Shown: positions 17,391 through 25,352 of the stretch, in pieces
Numbering within the stretch: the stretch's first letter is position 1
How the letters are laid out: each line of letters starts with the position of its first letter
NCBI RefSeq assembly: GCF_014651535.1
Contig: NZ_BMXB01000001.1
Location: 62,001-126,000 of the forward strand
DNA: 64,000 nt
Direction of reading: 5' to 3'
Origin: Salinimicrobium marinum
GTDB lineage: Bacteria; Bacteroidota; Bacteroidia; Flavobacteriales; Flavobacteriaceae
Made by a program: the position numbers and the translations under genes
The notes under the pieces: generated by a model
What the model was told of the DNA's origin: nothing
The model's input: the letters and a program-made list of their open reading frames with translations, nothing else
Database searches by the model: none

Positions 17391-18293
17391 ATGAAGATGA
17401 AAAATAATAAATTTATTCCCGGTTCTTTTCTTCTGAAAATGATGTTCGTACTGGCTTTTTTCGGAGTCCAGGTGCAGTCTTTTGCACAGGAAGATTCAGA
17501 AAAGACTGCGCGCGAAGCAAGGAAATACATGAAAGAAGCAGAAGAAGCTCTTTCTGAAAATGATTTTGCTTCCGCTGAAGCTTTTTACAGGCAGGCGATC
17601 GCTAAAGATCCCTCCAATGCTGCTGCAAGGTATAACCTGGGCAATTTGTATTATAACAAGGAGATCAACCAGGAATCTGCTCAGCGTCATTCCCAAGCAG
17701 CAGAAGTAACTCCAGAAAAACCTGTAAAACATAACTCTTTTCACAACCAGGGAAATGCTTTTATGAAGCAGAAGAAATACAGTGAAGCGGTAGAAGCCTA
17801 TAAAAACGCTTTACGTAATAACCCTAAAGATCATGAAACCCGTTATAATTTAGCTTTAGCAAAGAAGATGCTGGAGGAGGAAAAGCAGAATGGAGAGGGA
17901 GAAGATGAGCAAAATCAGGATGAGAATCAGGAGGAGCAGGATCAAAATCAGGATAAAGACCAGCAGGGAGACGAAGGAGAGAAGGAACAGAATGAAGACG
18001 GCGAGCCACAGGATAGTGAAGAAGGTGGCGATGAGGAAAATAAAGATCAGCAGGAAGGTGATGATAAGGAAGCGGAAGAAGGAGAACCTAAAGACCCTCA
18101 AAATGAAGAAAATCAGGAGCAAAAAGGGGATAAGCCACAAGAGCAACAGCAGCAACCAAGACCCGGCCAGCTTTCTCCGCAACAGGTGAAAAATCTGCTG
18201 GATGCTATGGGTAATGAGGAGAAAAAGGTTCAGGATAAAATAAATGCTGAAAAAGCAAAAGGAGCAAAAACAAAATCTGAAAAAGACTGGTAA
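17391..18293 (+). CDS. batC: BatC, TPR protein with acidic low-complexity tail
   Basis: A 300-residue exported protein. A signal peptide (ending SFAQE, about residue 35) is followed by TPR units: ALSENDFASAEAFYRQAIAK, then DPSNAAARYNLGNLYYNKE, and FMKQKKYSEAVEAYKNALRN. Residues about 165-260 are almost entirely Glu, Gln, Asp, Asn and Lys (tracts such as EEQDQNQDKDQQGDEGEKEQ). The C-terminus has a short conserved part (GQLSPQQVKNLLDAMGNEEK). TPRs probably mediate contact with BatA/B/E. The acidic tract is usual in BatC but extreme here, and it creates long false ORFs on the opposite strand. Confidence 0.92.
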   Translation: MKMKNNKFIPGSFLLKMMFVLAFFGVQVQSFAQEDSEKTAREARKYMKEAEEALSENDFASAEAFYRQAIAKDPSNAAARYNLGNLYYNKEINQESAQRHSQAAEVTPEKPVKHNSFHNQGNAFMKQKKYSEAVEAYKNALRNNPKDHETRYNLALAKKMLEEEKQNGEGEDEQNQDENQEEQDQNQDKDQQGDEGEKEQNEDGEPQDSEEGGDEENKDQQEGDDKEAEEGEPKDPQNEENQEQKGDKPQEQQQQPRPGQLSPQQVKNLLDAMGNEEKKVQDKINAEKAKGAKTKSEKDW

Positions 18294-18329
18294 AAGCTAA
18301 TAAGGAACCCAAAATAGGGAGCAAGAATA

Positions 18330-20093
18330 ATGAAGGTAAAGTATTTATTTATAGCGCTTTTTTTCACAATTTCAAACATGACTTTTGCTCAGGTAAAGTT
18401 TGAAGCGAAAGCCAGTAAGACAAAGTTGGGGGTAAATGAACGCCTGCGGGTTGATTTTGAAATGAACCAGGACGGTGATAATTTCAGTCCGCCTGCATTT
18501 AATAATTTTACAGTGGTTGGAGGGCCAAATCAATCGGTTAGCAACAGCTGGATAAACGGAAAAAGAAGTTATTCCAAAACCTACAGCTATTTTCTGGCAC
18601 CTACAAAAAGAGGAAATTTCACTATTGGGCAGGCAGAAATCACGATTGAAGGAAAAACCTATAAAACCGTCCCTATTGACGTAGAAGTTACCGCGGCTGT
18701 CGACCAGCCGACAGATGGGAATAATGCAGAGGTTATTGCAGATGAAAAACTGCACCTCGTCGCCGAAATTTCGAATACAAACCCTTACCTCAATGAACCC
18801 ATAACTGTTGTTTATAAACTGTATGTGGGGCAGCAAACCGGGGTGAGCAACTGGAGACAGATAGATAATCCAAAATTCAGTGATTTCTGGAATCAGGAGA
18901 TTCAAATAGGGCGAATGCAACCCAGGGAGGAGCAGTTTCGGGGAGAGCCTTATCGTTATGTAGAGCTTAAAAAAGTCGTTTTATATCCGCAGAAGACGGG
19001 AGAACTCAATATTGAACCTCTCACCTTATCTGTTGCAGTAGATGTACCTACCCAGCGCAGAGATATTTTTGGAGGAAGGATTTATACCACCATCGATAAA
19101 ACGGTGGCTGCCGGAAACAGGACGATTAACGTTAAACCTTTGCCTGCCGAAGGAAGGCCTGCAAACTTCACCGGAGCGGTGGGTAAAAACCTGAATTTTA
19201 AGGTGACTGCTGATAAAACTGCGCTGGCTGCAACCGAATCGCTGGAGGCAAAAGTTCACGTGAGCGGGAACGGAAACCTGAAATTATTTGATCTTCCGTC
19301 TCTTAATGTGCCTTCCAGTATGGAAATTTATGAGCCTGAATATGCCGAAAATGTTCAGACGAACCTCAATGGAATGCAGGGCAGCATTTCCAATACCTAC
19401 ACTTTAGTACCTCAGCAAAAAGGTAAATACCCTATTCCAGAAATGTCATTTTCTTATTTTGATCTTAACAGTGAGACCTACAGGACGCTTACTTCCGAAG
19501 AAATCTTGATCGATGTGGAAAGTGGGCCTGCAGTAAGTTCTTATACCGCCCCGACCGGCGGTTCCGGTAAACAGCAGGTTGCTGCTGCGGGCAATCAATT
19601 TAGATATATCAAACTAAATGCTTCTTTGCGGCCTGTTGGTGAAGATCCTTTCCTTGGTTCGCCATTGTTCTGGACCTTATTTCTTTCTCCGCTGTTGTTA
19701 ATTCCACTGGCATTTTTCTTGGGAAAAAGACGCGAGGAAATGGCCAATGACGTGCGTGGAAACCGAATTCGCAAAGCCGACAGACTGGCGAAAAAATACC
19801 TTTCAGAAGCTAAAAGAAATCTCGGAAAAGAAGAAGAATTCTATGTTTCCTTGGAAAAAGCCTTGCATAATTATTTGAGGGCGAAACTCCATATCCAAAC
19901 CACCGAAATGAGCAAGGAACGTATAAATGCCTTGCTTCAGGAAAAAGGAGCAGATCCTTCTACCGCAGGTGAGTTCAATGGTCTTCTTACCAGTTGTGAA
20001 TTTGCAAGGTATACCCCGAGCTCAAATGTGACCATGAAGCAGGATTACGAGAAAGCAGTAACGATAATTTCAGAAATAGATAAACAGCTGTAA
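18330..20093 (+). CDS. batD: BatD, oxygen-tolerance protein
   Basis: A 587-residue exported and membrane-anchored protein. The signal peptide ends at NMTFAQ (about 20); repeated Ig-like beta-sandwich domains follow (VKFEAKASKTKLGVNERLRV at the start, later NLNFKVTADKTALAATESLE), and a TM helix at about 445-465 (FWTLFLSPLLLIPLAFFLG) leads to a cytoplasmic helical tail. This matches the BatD family (PF13584). It is the classical member; the 561-residue protein earlier in the operon seems a second, rearranged one. Only 2 nt separate it from batE. Confidence 0.93.
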   Translation: MKVKYLFIALFFTISNMTFAQVKFEAKASKTKLGVNERLRVDFEMNQDGDNFSPPAFNNFTVVGGPNQSVSNSWINGKRSYSKTYSYFLAPTKRGNFTIGQAEITIEGKTYKTVPIDVEVTAAVDQPTDGNNAEVIADEKLHLVAEISNTNPYLNEPITVVYKLYVGQQTGVSNWRQIDNPKFSDFWNQEIQIGRMQPREEQFRGEPYRYVELKKVVLYPQKTGELNIEPLTLSVAVDVPTQRRDIFGGRIYTTIDKTVAAGNRTINVKPLPAEGRPANFTGAVGKNLNFKVTADKTALAATESLEAKVHVSGNGNLKLFDLPSLNVPSSMEIYEPEYAENVQTNLNGMQGSISNTYTLVPQQKGKYPIPEMSFSYFDLNSETYRTLTSEEILIDVESGPAVSSYTAPTGGSGKQQVAAAGNQFRYIKLNASLRPVGEDPFLGSPLFWTLFLSPLLLIPLAFFLGKRREEMANDVRGNRIRKADRLAKKYLSEAKRNLGKEEEFYVSLEKALHNYLRAKLHIQTTEMSKERINALLQEKGADPSTAGEFNGLLTSCEFARYTPSSNVTMKQDYEKAVTIISEIDKQL

Positions 20094-20095
20094 TT

Positions 20096-20842
20096 ATGAA
20101 AAAGATCCTTTATTTGTTGTTATTTTTTAGTTCAGGATTGTTTGCGCAAAGTTCTGCTCTTTTTGAAGAAGCGAACGCTGCTTATGCCGATGGGAATTAT
20201 GAAGAGGCTGTTGAGAAATACAATCAGATCCTTGAGAACGATGAAACCGCGGTTGCAGTTCATTATAACCTGGGCAATACTCATTACAAATTAAACCATA
20301 TTGCCCCCAGCATCTATCATTATGAAAAGGCCCTGCAAATGGCTCCTGAAGATGAAGATGTGCAGAACAACATCATTTTTGCACGGAACATGGCTTTAGA
20401 TGCTATTGAAGAAACCCCGGAAACAGAGATTTCCGGCTGGATGAGATCAGGCCTTTCCGCTTTTAGTATCAGTGGTTGGGGCTGGACAGGGATCGCCTTC
20501 ATGCTGCTATTTGTAATGTTTTTCCTGATTTATTATTTTAGCTCCAGGACTTTACTGAAGCGCATCTTCTTTATTGCGGCTATGGTTTGTGTGGTATTTG
20601 CAGTAGGATCCATCTTCATGGGGTACTCCAGCAAGAACCTTCAGGAAAGTCAGGATTTTGCGATTATTTTTTCTGAAGAGGTAGAAGTAAGAAATGAACC
20701 TAATACCAGAAGTTCAGAAGTCTTTATTCTTCATGAAGGTACAAAAGTGGAAGTTTTGGAAGATTTTCAGGAGTGGTCAAAAATAGAACTTGCCAACGGA
20801 AATCAGGGTTGGATGCTACAGGAAACCTTTAAACGCTTATAA
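20096..20842 (+). CDS. batE: BatE, TPR and SH3-like domain protein
   Basis: A 248-residue membrane protein: signal peptide (SSGLFAQ), two or three TPR units (EEANAAYADGNYEEAVEKYN, then VHYNLGNTHYKLNHI), two TM helices at about 133-175, and a C-terminal bacterial SH3 domain (VEVRNEPNTRSSEVFILHEG through GWMLQETF). It is the last gene of the eight-gene moxR-bat operon. SH3b domains usually bind cell-wall or protein ligands in the periplasm. Confidence 0.9.
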   Translation: MKKILYLLLFFSSGLFAQSSALFEEANAAYADGNYEEAVEKYNQILENDETAVAVHYNLGNTHYKLNHIAPSIYHYEKALQMAPEDEDVQNNIIFARNMALDAIEETPETEISGWMRSGLSAFSISGWGWTGIAFMLLFVMFFLIYYFSSRTLLKRIFFIAAMVCVVFAVGSIFMGYSSKNLQESQDFAIIFSEEVEVRNEPNTRSSEVFILHEGTKVEVLEDFQEWSKIELANGNQGWMLQETFKRL

Positions 20843-20904
20843 AAATTAATAATTAGTTAACCTAATTGGCTGCCTTCAAGTTTTTTTCTTTTTGATTAAA
20901 TTCT

Positions 20905-20912
20905 TATTTTTG
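20905..20912 (+). promoter_or_regulatory. -7 promoter element (TATTTTTG) of the small exported protein
   Basis: Perfect TAnnTTTG match whose final G is only 5 nt before the GTG start at 20918, so the predicted mRNA would be leaderless. Confidence 0.55.
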
Positions 20913-20917
20913 CAATT

Positions 20918-21208
20918 GTGAAGAAACTAGCTTATATACTGACTTTGGTGTTTATGTCCTTTGTGGCCGGACCCACAGTTGTAGCATGCATCGATGAGGA
21001 TGTAGATGTTTCTTTCGCATTTACTGCAAATGAAGAAGAAAATTCTTCCAAAAACTTGATGTCTCTTGAATATAAATTAGAAGAGAATCATTCCAATCAT
21101 GCAAGTATTCTTTTCCTGAAGCAACAATTGGAAAATCAATTTTCCTACAGAGTAGGTTACCATCAGGTCTTTCTTGATGTGCTTTCTCCCCCGCCCAAAA
21201 ACGTATAA
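20918..21208 (+). CDS. Small exported protein of unknown function
   Basis: A 96-residue protein with a GTG start. A hydrophobic signal segment (LAYILTLVFMSFVAGPTVVA) is followed by an acidic, Asn-rich stretch (IDEDVDVSFAFTANEEENSS), an amphipathic helix rich in His and Gln, and a proline-rich end (LSPPPKNV). I do not recognise the family. Similar short exported proteins with PPP ends are common near transporters in flavobacteria. It lies upstream of the SulP/carbonic anhydrase pair, with a 179-nt gap that holds an inverted repeat. Its -7 element abuts the start codon. Confidence 0.65.
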   Translation: MKKLAYILTLVFMSFVAGPTVVACIDEDVDVSFAFTANEEENSSKNLMSLEYKLEENHSNHASILFLKQQLENQFSYRVGYHQVFLDVLSPPPKNV

Positions 21209-21347
21209 ATAAATTCTCAAGGGATAATTCCGCTTTATTGTGACCAGGCATACCAGCAGGTATAAGCTTTCGCTCACTTTTGTGAATTAAAATGAACCTC
21301 TCCGGTTCCCGATATCCCGTTTTTTCAGTTTTCATTTTTATTAAATC

Positions 21348-21372
21348 TGACAGATAAGATCAATTTCTGTCA
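21348..21372. promoter_or_regulatory. Inverted repeat (putative operator) upstream of the SulP gene
   Basis: Perfect 7-bp arms tgacaga and tctgtca separated by 11 bp, ending 15 nt before the SulP start. Size and symmetry fit a dimeric repressor site, but a role in mRNA structure is equally possible. Confidence 0.4.
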
Positions 21373-21387
21373 CAATAATGTATTTAT

Positions 21388-22944
21388 ATGTTCAAACATT
21401 TTAAAAAAGATTTTCCGGCCAGTATCGTGGTGTTTTTTGTTGCAATTCCATTATGTCTTGGAATAGCATTAGCGAGTGGTGCGCCTCTTTTTTCAGGATT
21501 AATCGCCGGTATGGTGGGAGGAATTGTTGTAGGATCCATTTCGGGATCTTCTCTAGGGGTAAGTGGACCCGCAGCCGGACTGGCAGTCATTGTATTGGGG
21601 GCCATTCAAACGCTTGGAAGCTTTGAAAGCTTTTTACTGGCTGTTGTAATTGCAGGAGCAATGCAAATTATACTCGGAGTCCTTAAAGCCGGAGTTATCG
21701 GATATTATTTTCCATCTTCAGTCATCAAAGGAATGCTGGCTGGGATTGGGATCACAATTATAATTCAGCAGATTCCTAATATCTTTGGAGTTAACGGAGA
21801 AGCTCTGGATAATCCCGGAGGCGGAATTTTTGCAGCTATGGGAAATTATGTAAATGTAATTTCTTGGGGCGCTGTTTTGATCACCCTTATCTCCCTTGCG
21901 ATTCTACTACTGTGGGAAAAAATTCTGGTGCATAAACACCAGATCTTTAAGGTTGTTCCGGGACCACTAGTTGCGGTTGCCGTGGGTATTGTATACTATA
22001 TTACCGTATCTGGCGAAGCTTTTGGAATTCCATCAGAACATCTTGTTCAAGTTCCGGTTCCAGAAAGTGCAGCAGATTTCTTTGGTCAGTTTACAGGGCC
22101 TGCTTTCGGTGAGATTATGAATCCGGAAATATGGATTGTTGCAATTACCATTGCTATTGTTGCAAGTTTGGAAACACTTTTAAGTGTGGAAGCAATTGAT
22201 AAGATTGATCCAAAGAAAAGAGTAACTCCTACCAACCGTGAGCTGTTCGCTCAGGGTACCGGTAACATGATTTCAGGATTGATAGGTGGTTTGCCAATTA
22301 CCCAGGTAATTGTTCGTAGTTCGGCAAATACCCAATCGGGTGGACAAACCAAACTTTCAACAATAATGCACGGATTCCTGATCCTTATCTCCATTATTGC
22401 TATTCCTACCTTATTAAACCTCATTCCGCTGGCCGTTTTGGCTGCCGTACTGTTACTGGTAGGTTACAAATTAGCCAAGCCTGCTTTGTTTAAAACCATG
22501 TTTAAATTAGGAAAATCGCAATTTCTGCCATTCATAATAACTATCTTAGGGGTGGTTTTTACAGATCTTCTTATGGGAATTGGAATGGGACTGGTAGTAG
22601 GTATTGGAGTGATTCTTATTAACAGCTATAAAAACTCACACTTTTTGCATAAGGAAGGTTATGAAGTAAATGATGGTCACTACAAGATCACCCTTGCAGA
22701 AGAAGTGAGCTTTTTAAATAAAGCAGCTATATTAAGAGAGCTGGATAGCTTCCCTAAAGGAGCGTATGTAGTGATAGATGTAAGGCAAACAAAGGTGTTG
22801 GATTATGATATTCTTGAGATCCTGGATGAATTTGCAATCAAGGCAAAAGACAGGAATATAAATATTAAATTGATTTCTGCTAAAGGAGAAATCGAAAACC
22901 CGGAAAGCTACCGCAGGTATTTTGGACTTGATGTAGCAGTTTAA
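21388..22944 (+). CDS. SulP family inorganic anion transporter (probable bicarbonate transporter)
   Basis: A 518-residue SLC26/SulP permease with about 11-12 TM helices and a short C-terminal STAS-like domain (about 430-518; AYVVIDVRQTKVLDYDILEI). The N-terminus DFPASIVVFFVAIPLCLGIA with SGAPLFSGLIAG and the loop SGPAAGLAVIV are typical. SulP proteins carry sulfate, bicarbonate or other anions. The carbonic anhydrase gene 34 nt downstream points to bicarbonate uptake, as in BicA-like pairs; this is inference. Confidence 0.92.
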   Translation: MFKHFKKDFPASIVVFFVAIPLCLGIALASGAPLFSGLIAGMVGGIVVGSISGSSLGVSGPAAGLAVIVLGAIQTLGSFESFLLAVVIAGAMQIILGVLKAGVIGYYFPSSVIKGMLAGIGITIIIQQIPNIFGVNGEALDNPGGGIFAAMGNYVNVISWGAVLITLISLAILLLWEKILVHKHQIFKVVPGPLVAVAVGIVYYITVSGEAFGIPSEHLVQVPVPESAADFFGQFTGPAFGEIMNPEIWIVAITIAIVASLETLLSVEAIDKIDPKKRVTPTNRELFAQGTGNMISGLIGGLPITQVIVRSSANTQSGGQTKLSTIMHGFLILISIIAIPTLLNLIPLAVLAAVLLLVGYKLAKPALFKTMFKLGKSQFLPFIITILGVVFTDLLMGIGMGLVVGIGVILINSYKNSHFLHKEGYEVNDGHYKITLAEEVSFLNKAAILRELDSFPKGAYVVIDVRQTKVLDYDILEILDEFAIKAKDRNINIKLISAKGEIENPESYRRYFGLDVAV

Positions 22945-22978
22945 AAAAAGAAATTTTAATAATTAAAAATAAATAAGT

Positions 22979-23614
22979 ATGAGTGAATTATATGATCAGT
23001 TAATTGAGAATAACAAAAAGTGGGTTGAGAATAAACTGGAATTAGACCCCGATTTTTTTGCCAGGCTTGCAGAAGGACAACAGCCTCCTCTTTTATGGAT
23101 AGGTTGTGCCGATAGCAGGGTTCCTGCCAATGAAATTATTGGGGCACAACCGGGAGAAGTATTTGTTCACCGTAACATTGCCAATATGGTGGTGCACAGT
23201 GATATGAATATGTTAAGTGTGCTGGACTATGCAGTAAATGTGCTTAAAATTAAGCATATTATTGTTTGCGGTCACTATGGTTGTGGTGGTGTAAAGGCAG
23301 CGATGGGCAACCAGACTATTGGATTAATAGATAACTGGATTCGACATATAAAAGATGTGTACAGGCTAAACAAGAAAGAACTTGACGGTATTGCAAATGA
23401 AGATGAAAAATTTGATCGTTTTGTCGAAATAAATGTAAAAGAGCAGGTATTTGATCTTGCTAAAACTTCCATTGTTCAAAACGCATGGCATAACGACCAG
23501 GAATTATATCTTCATGGCTGGGTATACGGAGTAGGATCGGGAATTGTAAAGGATCTCGGGGTAAACGTAAGCAGTGAGAAACAACTGGATGAAGTGTATC
23601 AATTGAACTTCTAG
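22979..23614 (+). CDS. can: Beta-class carbonic anhydrase
   Basis: A 211-residue zinc enzyme interconverting CO2 and bicarbonate. The zinc ligands Cys43 (in CADSRV, with Asp45 and Arg47 as the catalytic dyad), His99 and Cys102 (in CGHYGCGG) are all present, and length is normal. It probably forms an operon with the SulP transporter 34 nt upstream, delivering bicarbonate for carboxylation reactions. It converges with cvpA. Confidence 0.95.
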   Translation: MSELYDQLIENNKKWVENKLELDPDFFARLAEGQQPPLLWIGCADSRVPANEIIGAQPGEVFVHRNIANMVVHSDMNMLSVLDYAVNVLKIKHIIVCGHYGCGGVKAAMGNQTIGLIDNWIRHIKDVYRLNKKELDGIANEDEKFDRFVEINVKEQVFDLAKTSIVQNAWHNDQELYLHGWVYGVGSGIVKDLGVNVSSEKQLDEVYQLNF

Positions 23615-23655
23615 AAGAATATCTCTTCAAATAACTAAAGGGGGATTTTTTGTGG

Positions 23656-24174
23656 CTACTCTTCTTCGGAAGAAGTCTCGAAAAGTTCCCCTTCTTTAAT
23701 TTCCGAAATAATGGTAGGAAGGAACATAGGTGCCAGTTTCTCTACCGGAGGATAAAGAACAGCACCTTCTTTTGTTTCCTCTTCCATCCGGAATGCTTCA
23801 CTTTGATTAAGGAACATAAAAAATACACTGGCCAGAAATGCCGTTTTCAACATTCCGAAAAGGGCGCCTAAAAGTCGGTTGACAAGGCCAAGAGCTAAAA
23901 TGCCTGCCATTTTCGTCAGTACTTTTCCAATGATAGAAATGATGATGACTACAATGGTAAAGGTGAGGGCAAAGGCCAGGATCGTTAGGTATTTTTCTTC
24001 CCAGGTGATAAACAGCTGAAGGAAGGCAAACATACGGTCAGAAAAATGAATGGCTGCATAAATTCCAAGGATCAAGGCCACCAGTCCCGCCAGTTCAATA
24101 AAAAATCCTTTAAAAAATCCGCGTACACATCCCAGAAGGAGGAAAATACTCAGTACAATGTCTATTACATTCAT
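23656..24174 (-). CDS. cvpA: CvpA family membrane protein
   Basis: A 172-residue inner-membrane protein with four TM helices (about 4-22, 26-44, 62-82, 98-120). It has the CvpA-type opening IDIVLSIFLLLGCVRGFFKG, and GLVNRLLGALFGMLKTAF in the middle. CvpA was first tied to colicin V production and later to envelope integrity; the molecular role is unclear. The acidic C-terminal tail (EGELFETSSEEE) is cytoplasmic. Its -7 promoter element TATATTTG ends 5 nt before the ATG, implying leaderless translation. It is divergent from the next gene, with only 47 nt between the two starts. Confidence 0.9.
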   Translation of the reverse strand: MNVIDIVLSIFLLLGCVRGFFKGFFIELAGLVALILGIYAAIHFSDRMFAFLQLFITWEEKYLTILAFALTFTIVVIIISIIGKVLTKMAGILALGLVNRLLGALFGMLKTAFLASVFFMFLNQSEAFRMEEETKEGAVLYPPVEKLAPMFLPTIISEIKEGELFETSSEEE

Positions 24175-24179
24175 CGATT

Positions 24180-24187
24180 CAAATATA
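24180..24187 (-). promoter_or_regulatory. -7 promoter element (TATATTTG) of cvpA
   Basis: TAnnTTTG on the minus strand; its G is 5 nt before the cvpA ATG. Faces the divergent element at 24210-24217 across 22 bp. Confidence 0.6.
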
Positions 24188-24209
24188 GTAAAATCCCGAA
24201 CTTAGTATT

Positions 24210-24217
24210 TATCTTTG
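24210..24217 (+). promoter_or_regulatory. -7 promoter element (TATCTTTG) of the 118-residue protein gene
   Basis: TAnnTTTG on the plus strand, ending 4 nt before the ATG at 24222, so the transcript is predicted to start at or within a base or two of the start codon. Confidence 0.6.
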
Positions 24218-24221
24218 TGGC

Positions 24222-24578
24222 ATGGCAAGAGATGAACAATTAAAAATACGGTGGGAGCAGGTTCAGGATAAATTATCGGGACAATTTGCCGATGGGGAAA
24301 AGCTGGAGCTGGATGCAATCATTTACCTGATTGGGGTTCAGGAATTAGGACAGCCACACAGAAAATACAAAAAAGACCACAAGCTGGATCTTATGCATAT
24401 TGCTATTTGCAGGCTGCTTGAACCCTATGGTTACTATGAATTTGATTATTTTGATGATGATGGCTGGCCGCATTATAAAATGCTGGAGGCATTGCCTCAG
24501 TTAAAAGCAGGGGAGCAGACCGTGTTAATGAAAGAGGCGATTGTACAATATTTTCTTGAAAAGGAGTATATACAGTAA
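24222..24578 (+). CDS. Conserved hypothetical cytoplasmic protein
   Basis: A 118-residue soluble acidic protein I cannot name. It is mostly helical, with a strongly patterned C-terminal half: HKLDLMHIAICRLLEPYGYY, then EFDYFDDDGWPHYKMLEALP. The repeated aromatic and Asp residues look like a binding surface. It stops directly before the ATG of the CREST-like membrane protein with no gap, so the pair is co-translated. Its promoter gives a predicted leaderless message. It is likely a Bacteroidota-specific family. Confidence 0.75.
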   Translation: MARDEQLKIRWEQVQDKLSGQFADGEKLELDAIIYLIGVQELGQPHRKYKKDHKLDLMHIAICRLLEPYGYYEFDYFDDDGWPHYKMLEALPQLKAGEQTVLMKEAIVQYFLEKEYIQ

Positions 24579-25283
24579 ATGTCGTCTACTTTTGAAAAGA
24601 TCTTATATCTGGCTACAGATGGAGGCCCTGTTTATAAAGAAACAGATCTAACAAGGTTTCCTGTAGAACCTTTTAACACCTTTAGTAACCTGGTGTTTCT
24701 AATGATCATTCTGTTTTTTGCGTACAAGGTTTACAGGGAAACCCGAAAACACTATTTTCTGGCATTATGTATTCCGGTGCTTTTCCTTGGGTTTATTGGA
24801 GGCACCATCTATCATGCTACGCGAAGCAGTGCGGTTTGGCTATACCTGGATTGGGTGCCGATCATATTACTGTGTATGGCAGCTTCTATTTATTTTGTTT
24901 TTAAACTGGATAAGTCCCTTTTATATAAAATTGGAGTTATTGCACTTATTGTTGCAATTTCAATTGGGGTGCGAAGATTACCGGTGCCTGGTTTATCTAA
25001 AGACACCATAGGATATTTGGCCACTGCAGTGGCACTTTTATTGCCAATGGCCTGGTATGTGATCTCTACCCGGGGCAGGTACGCTGGTTACATTCTTGCT
25101 GCCCTGGGAAGCTTTACACTGGCTATAATCTTCAGGGTTTCCGACAGGTTTGTGAACACAGCAATTCTTTACATGGGAACTCACTGGCTGTGGCATTTGT
25201 TTGGAGGCATTTCTGTGTTCTTTTTGATGGCTTATATCTACAAAGATGCCAATGCGGGAGGCAGGCCGTTGACCGTTCAATAA
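24579..25283 (+). CDS. CREST-superfamily-like membrane hydrolase (alkaline ceramidase/Per1-like)
   Basis: A 234-residue membrane protein with about seven TM helices. Motifs match the CREST superfamily (alkaline ceramidase, PAQR, Per1): EPFNTFSN at 30-37, GTIYHA with His79 at 75-80, Asp91 in LYLDWVPI, and a late HxxxH (His202 and His206 in THWLWH) in the last helix. In characterised members these residues bind zinc and cleave amide bonds in lipids such as ceramide. Whether this protein acts on a sphingolipid-like or other amide lipid is inference. The canonical Ser of helix 2 is not obvious (Thr76 occupies the area). Directly follows the 118-residue gene. Confidence 0.7.
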   Translation: MSSTFEKILYLATDGGPVYKETDLTRFPVEPFNTFSNLVFLMIILFFAYKVYRETRKHYFLALCIPVLFLGFIGGTIYHATRSSAVWLYLDWVPIILLCMAASIYFVFKLDKSLLYKIGVIALIVAISIGVRRLPVPGLSKDTIGYLATAVALLLPMAWYVISTRGRYAGYILAALGSFTLAIIFRVSDRFVNTAILYMGTHWLWHLFGGISVFFLMAYIYKDANAGGRPLTVQ

Positions 25284-25323
25284 ATGCCTTTTAGGATTCT
25301 GATTTAAAACCACTTTATTTTTT

Positions 25324-25331
25324 TAAATTTG
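25324..25331 (+). promoter_or_regulatory. -7 promoter element (TAAATTTG) of pheS
   Basis: TAnnTTTG match, 21 nt before the pheS ATG at 25353. It also excludes the in-frame TTG at 25329 as a start. Confidence 0.55.
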
Positions 25332-25352
25332 CGCTTCCTAAAGAAAGGAATT

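Noticed and set aside
17856-18182. 108-codon Leu/Ile-rich minus-strand ORF (and 17890-18189 plus-strand Lys/Arg-rich ORF)
   Set aside because: Both are shadows of the purine-rich acidic tract in batC.
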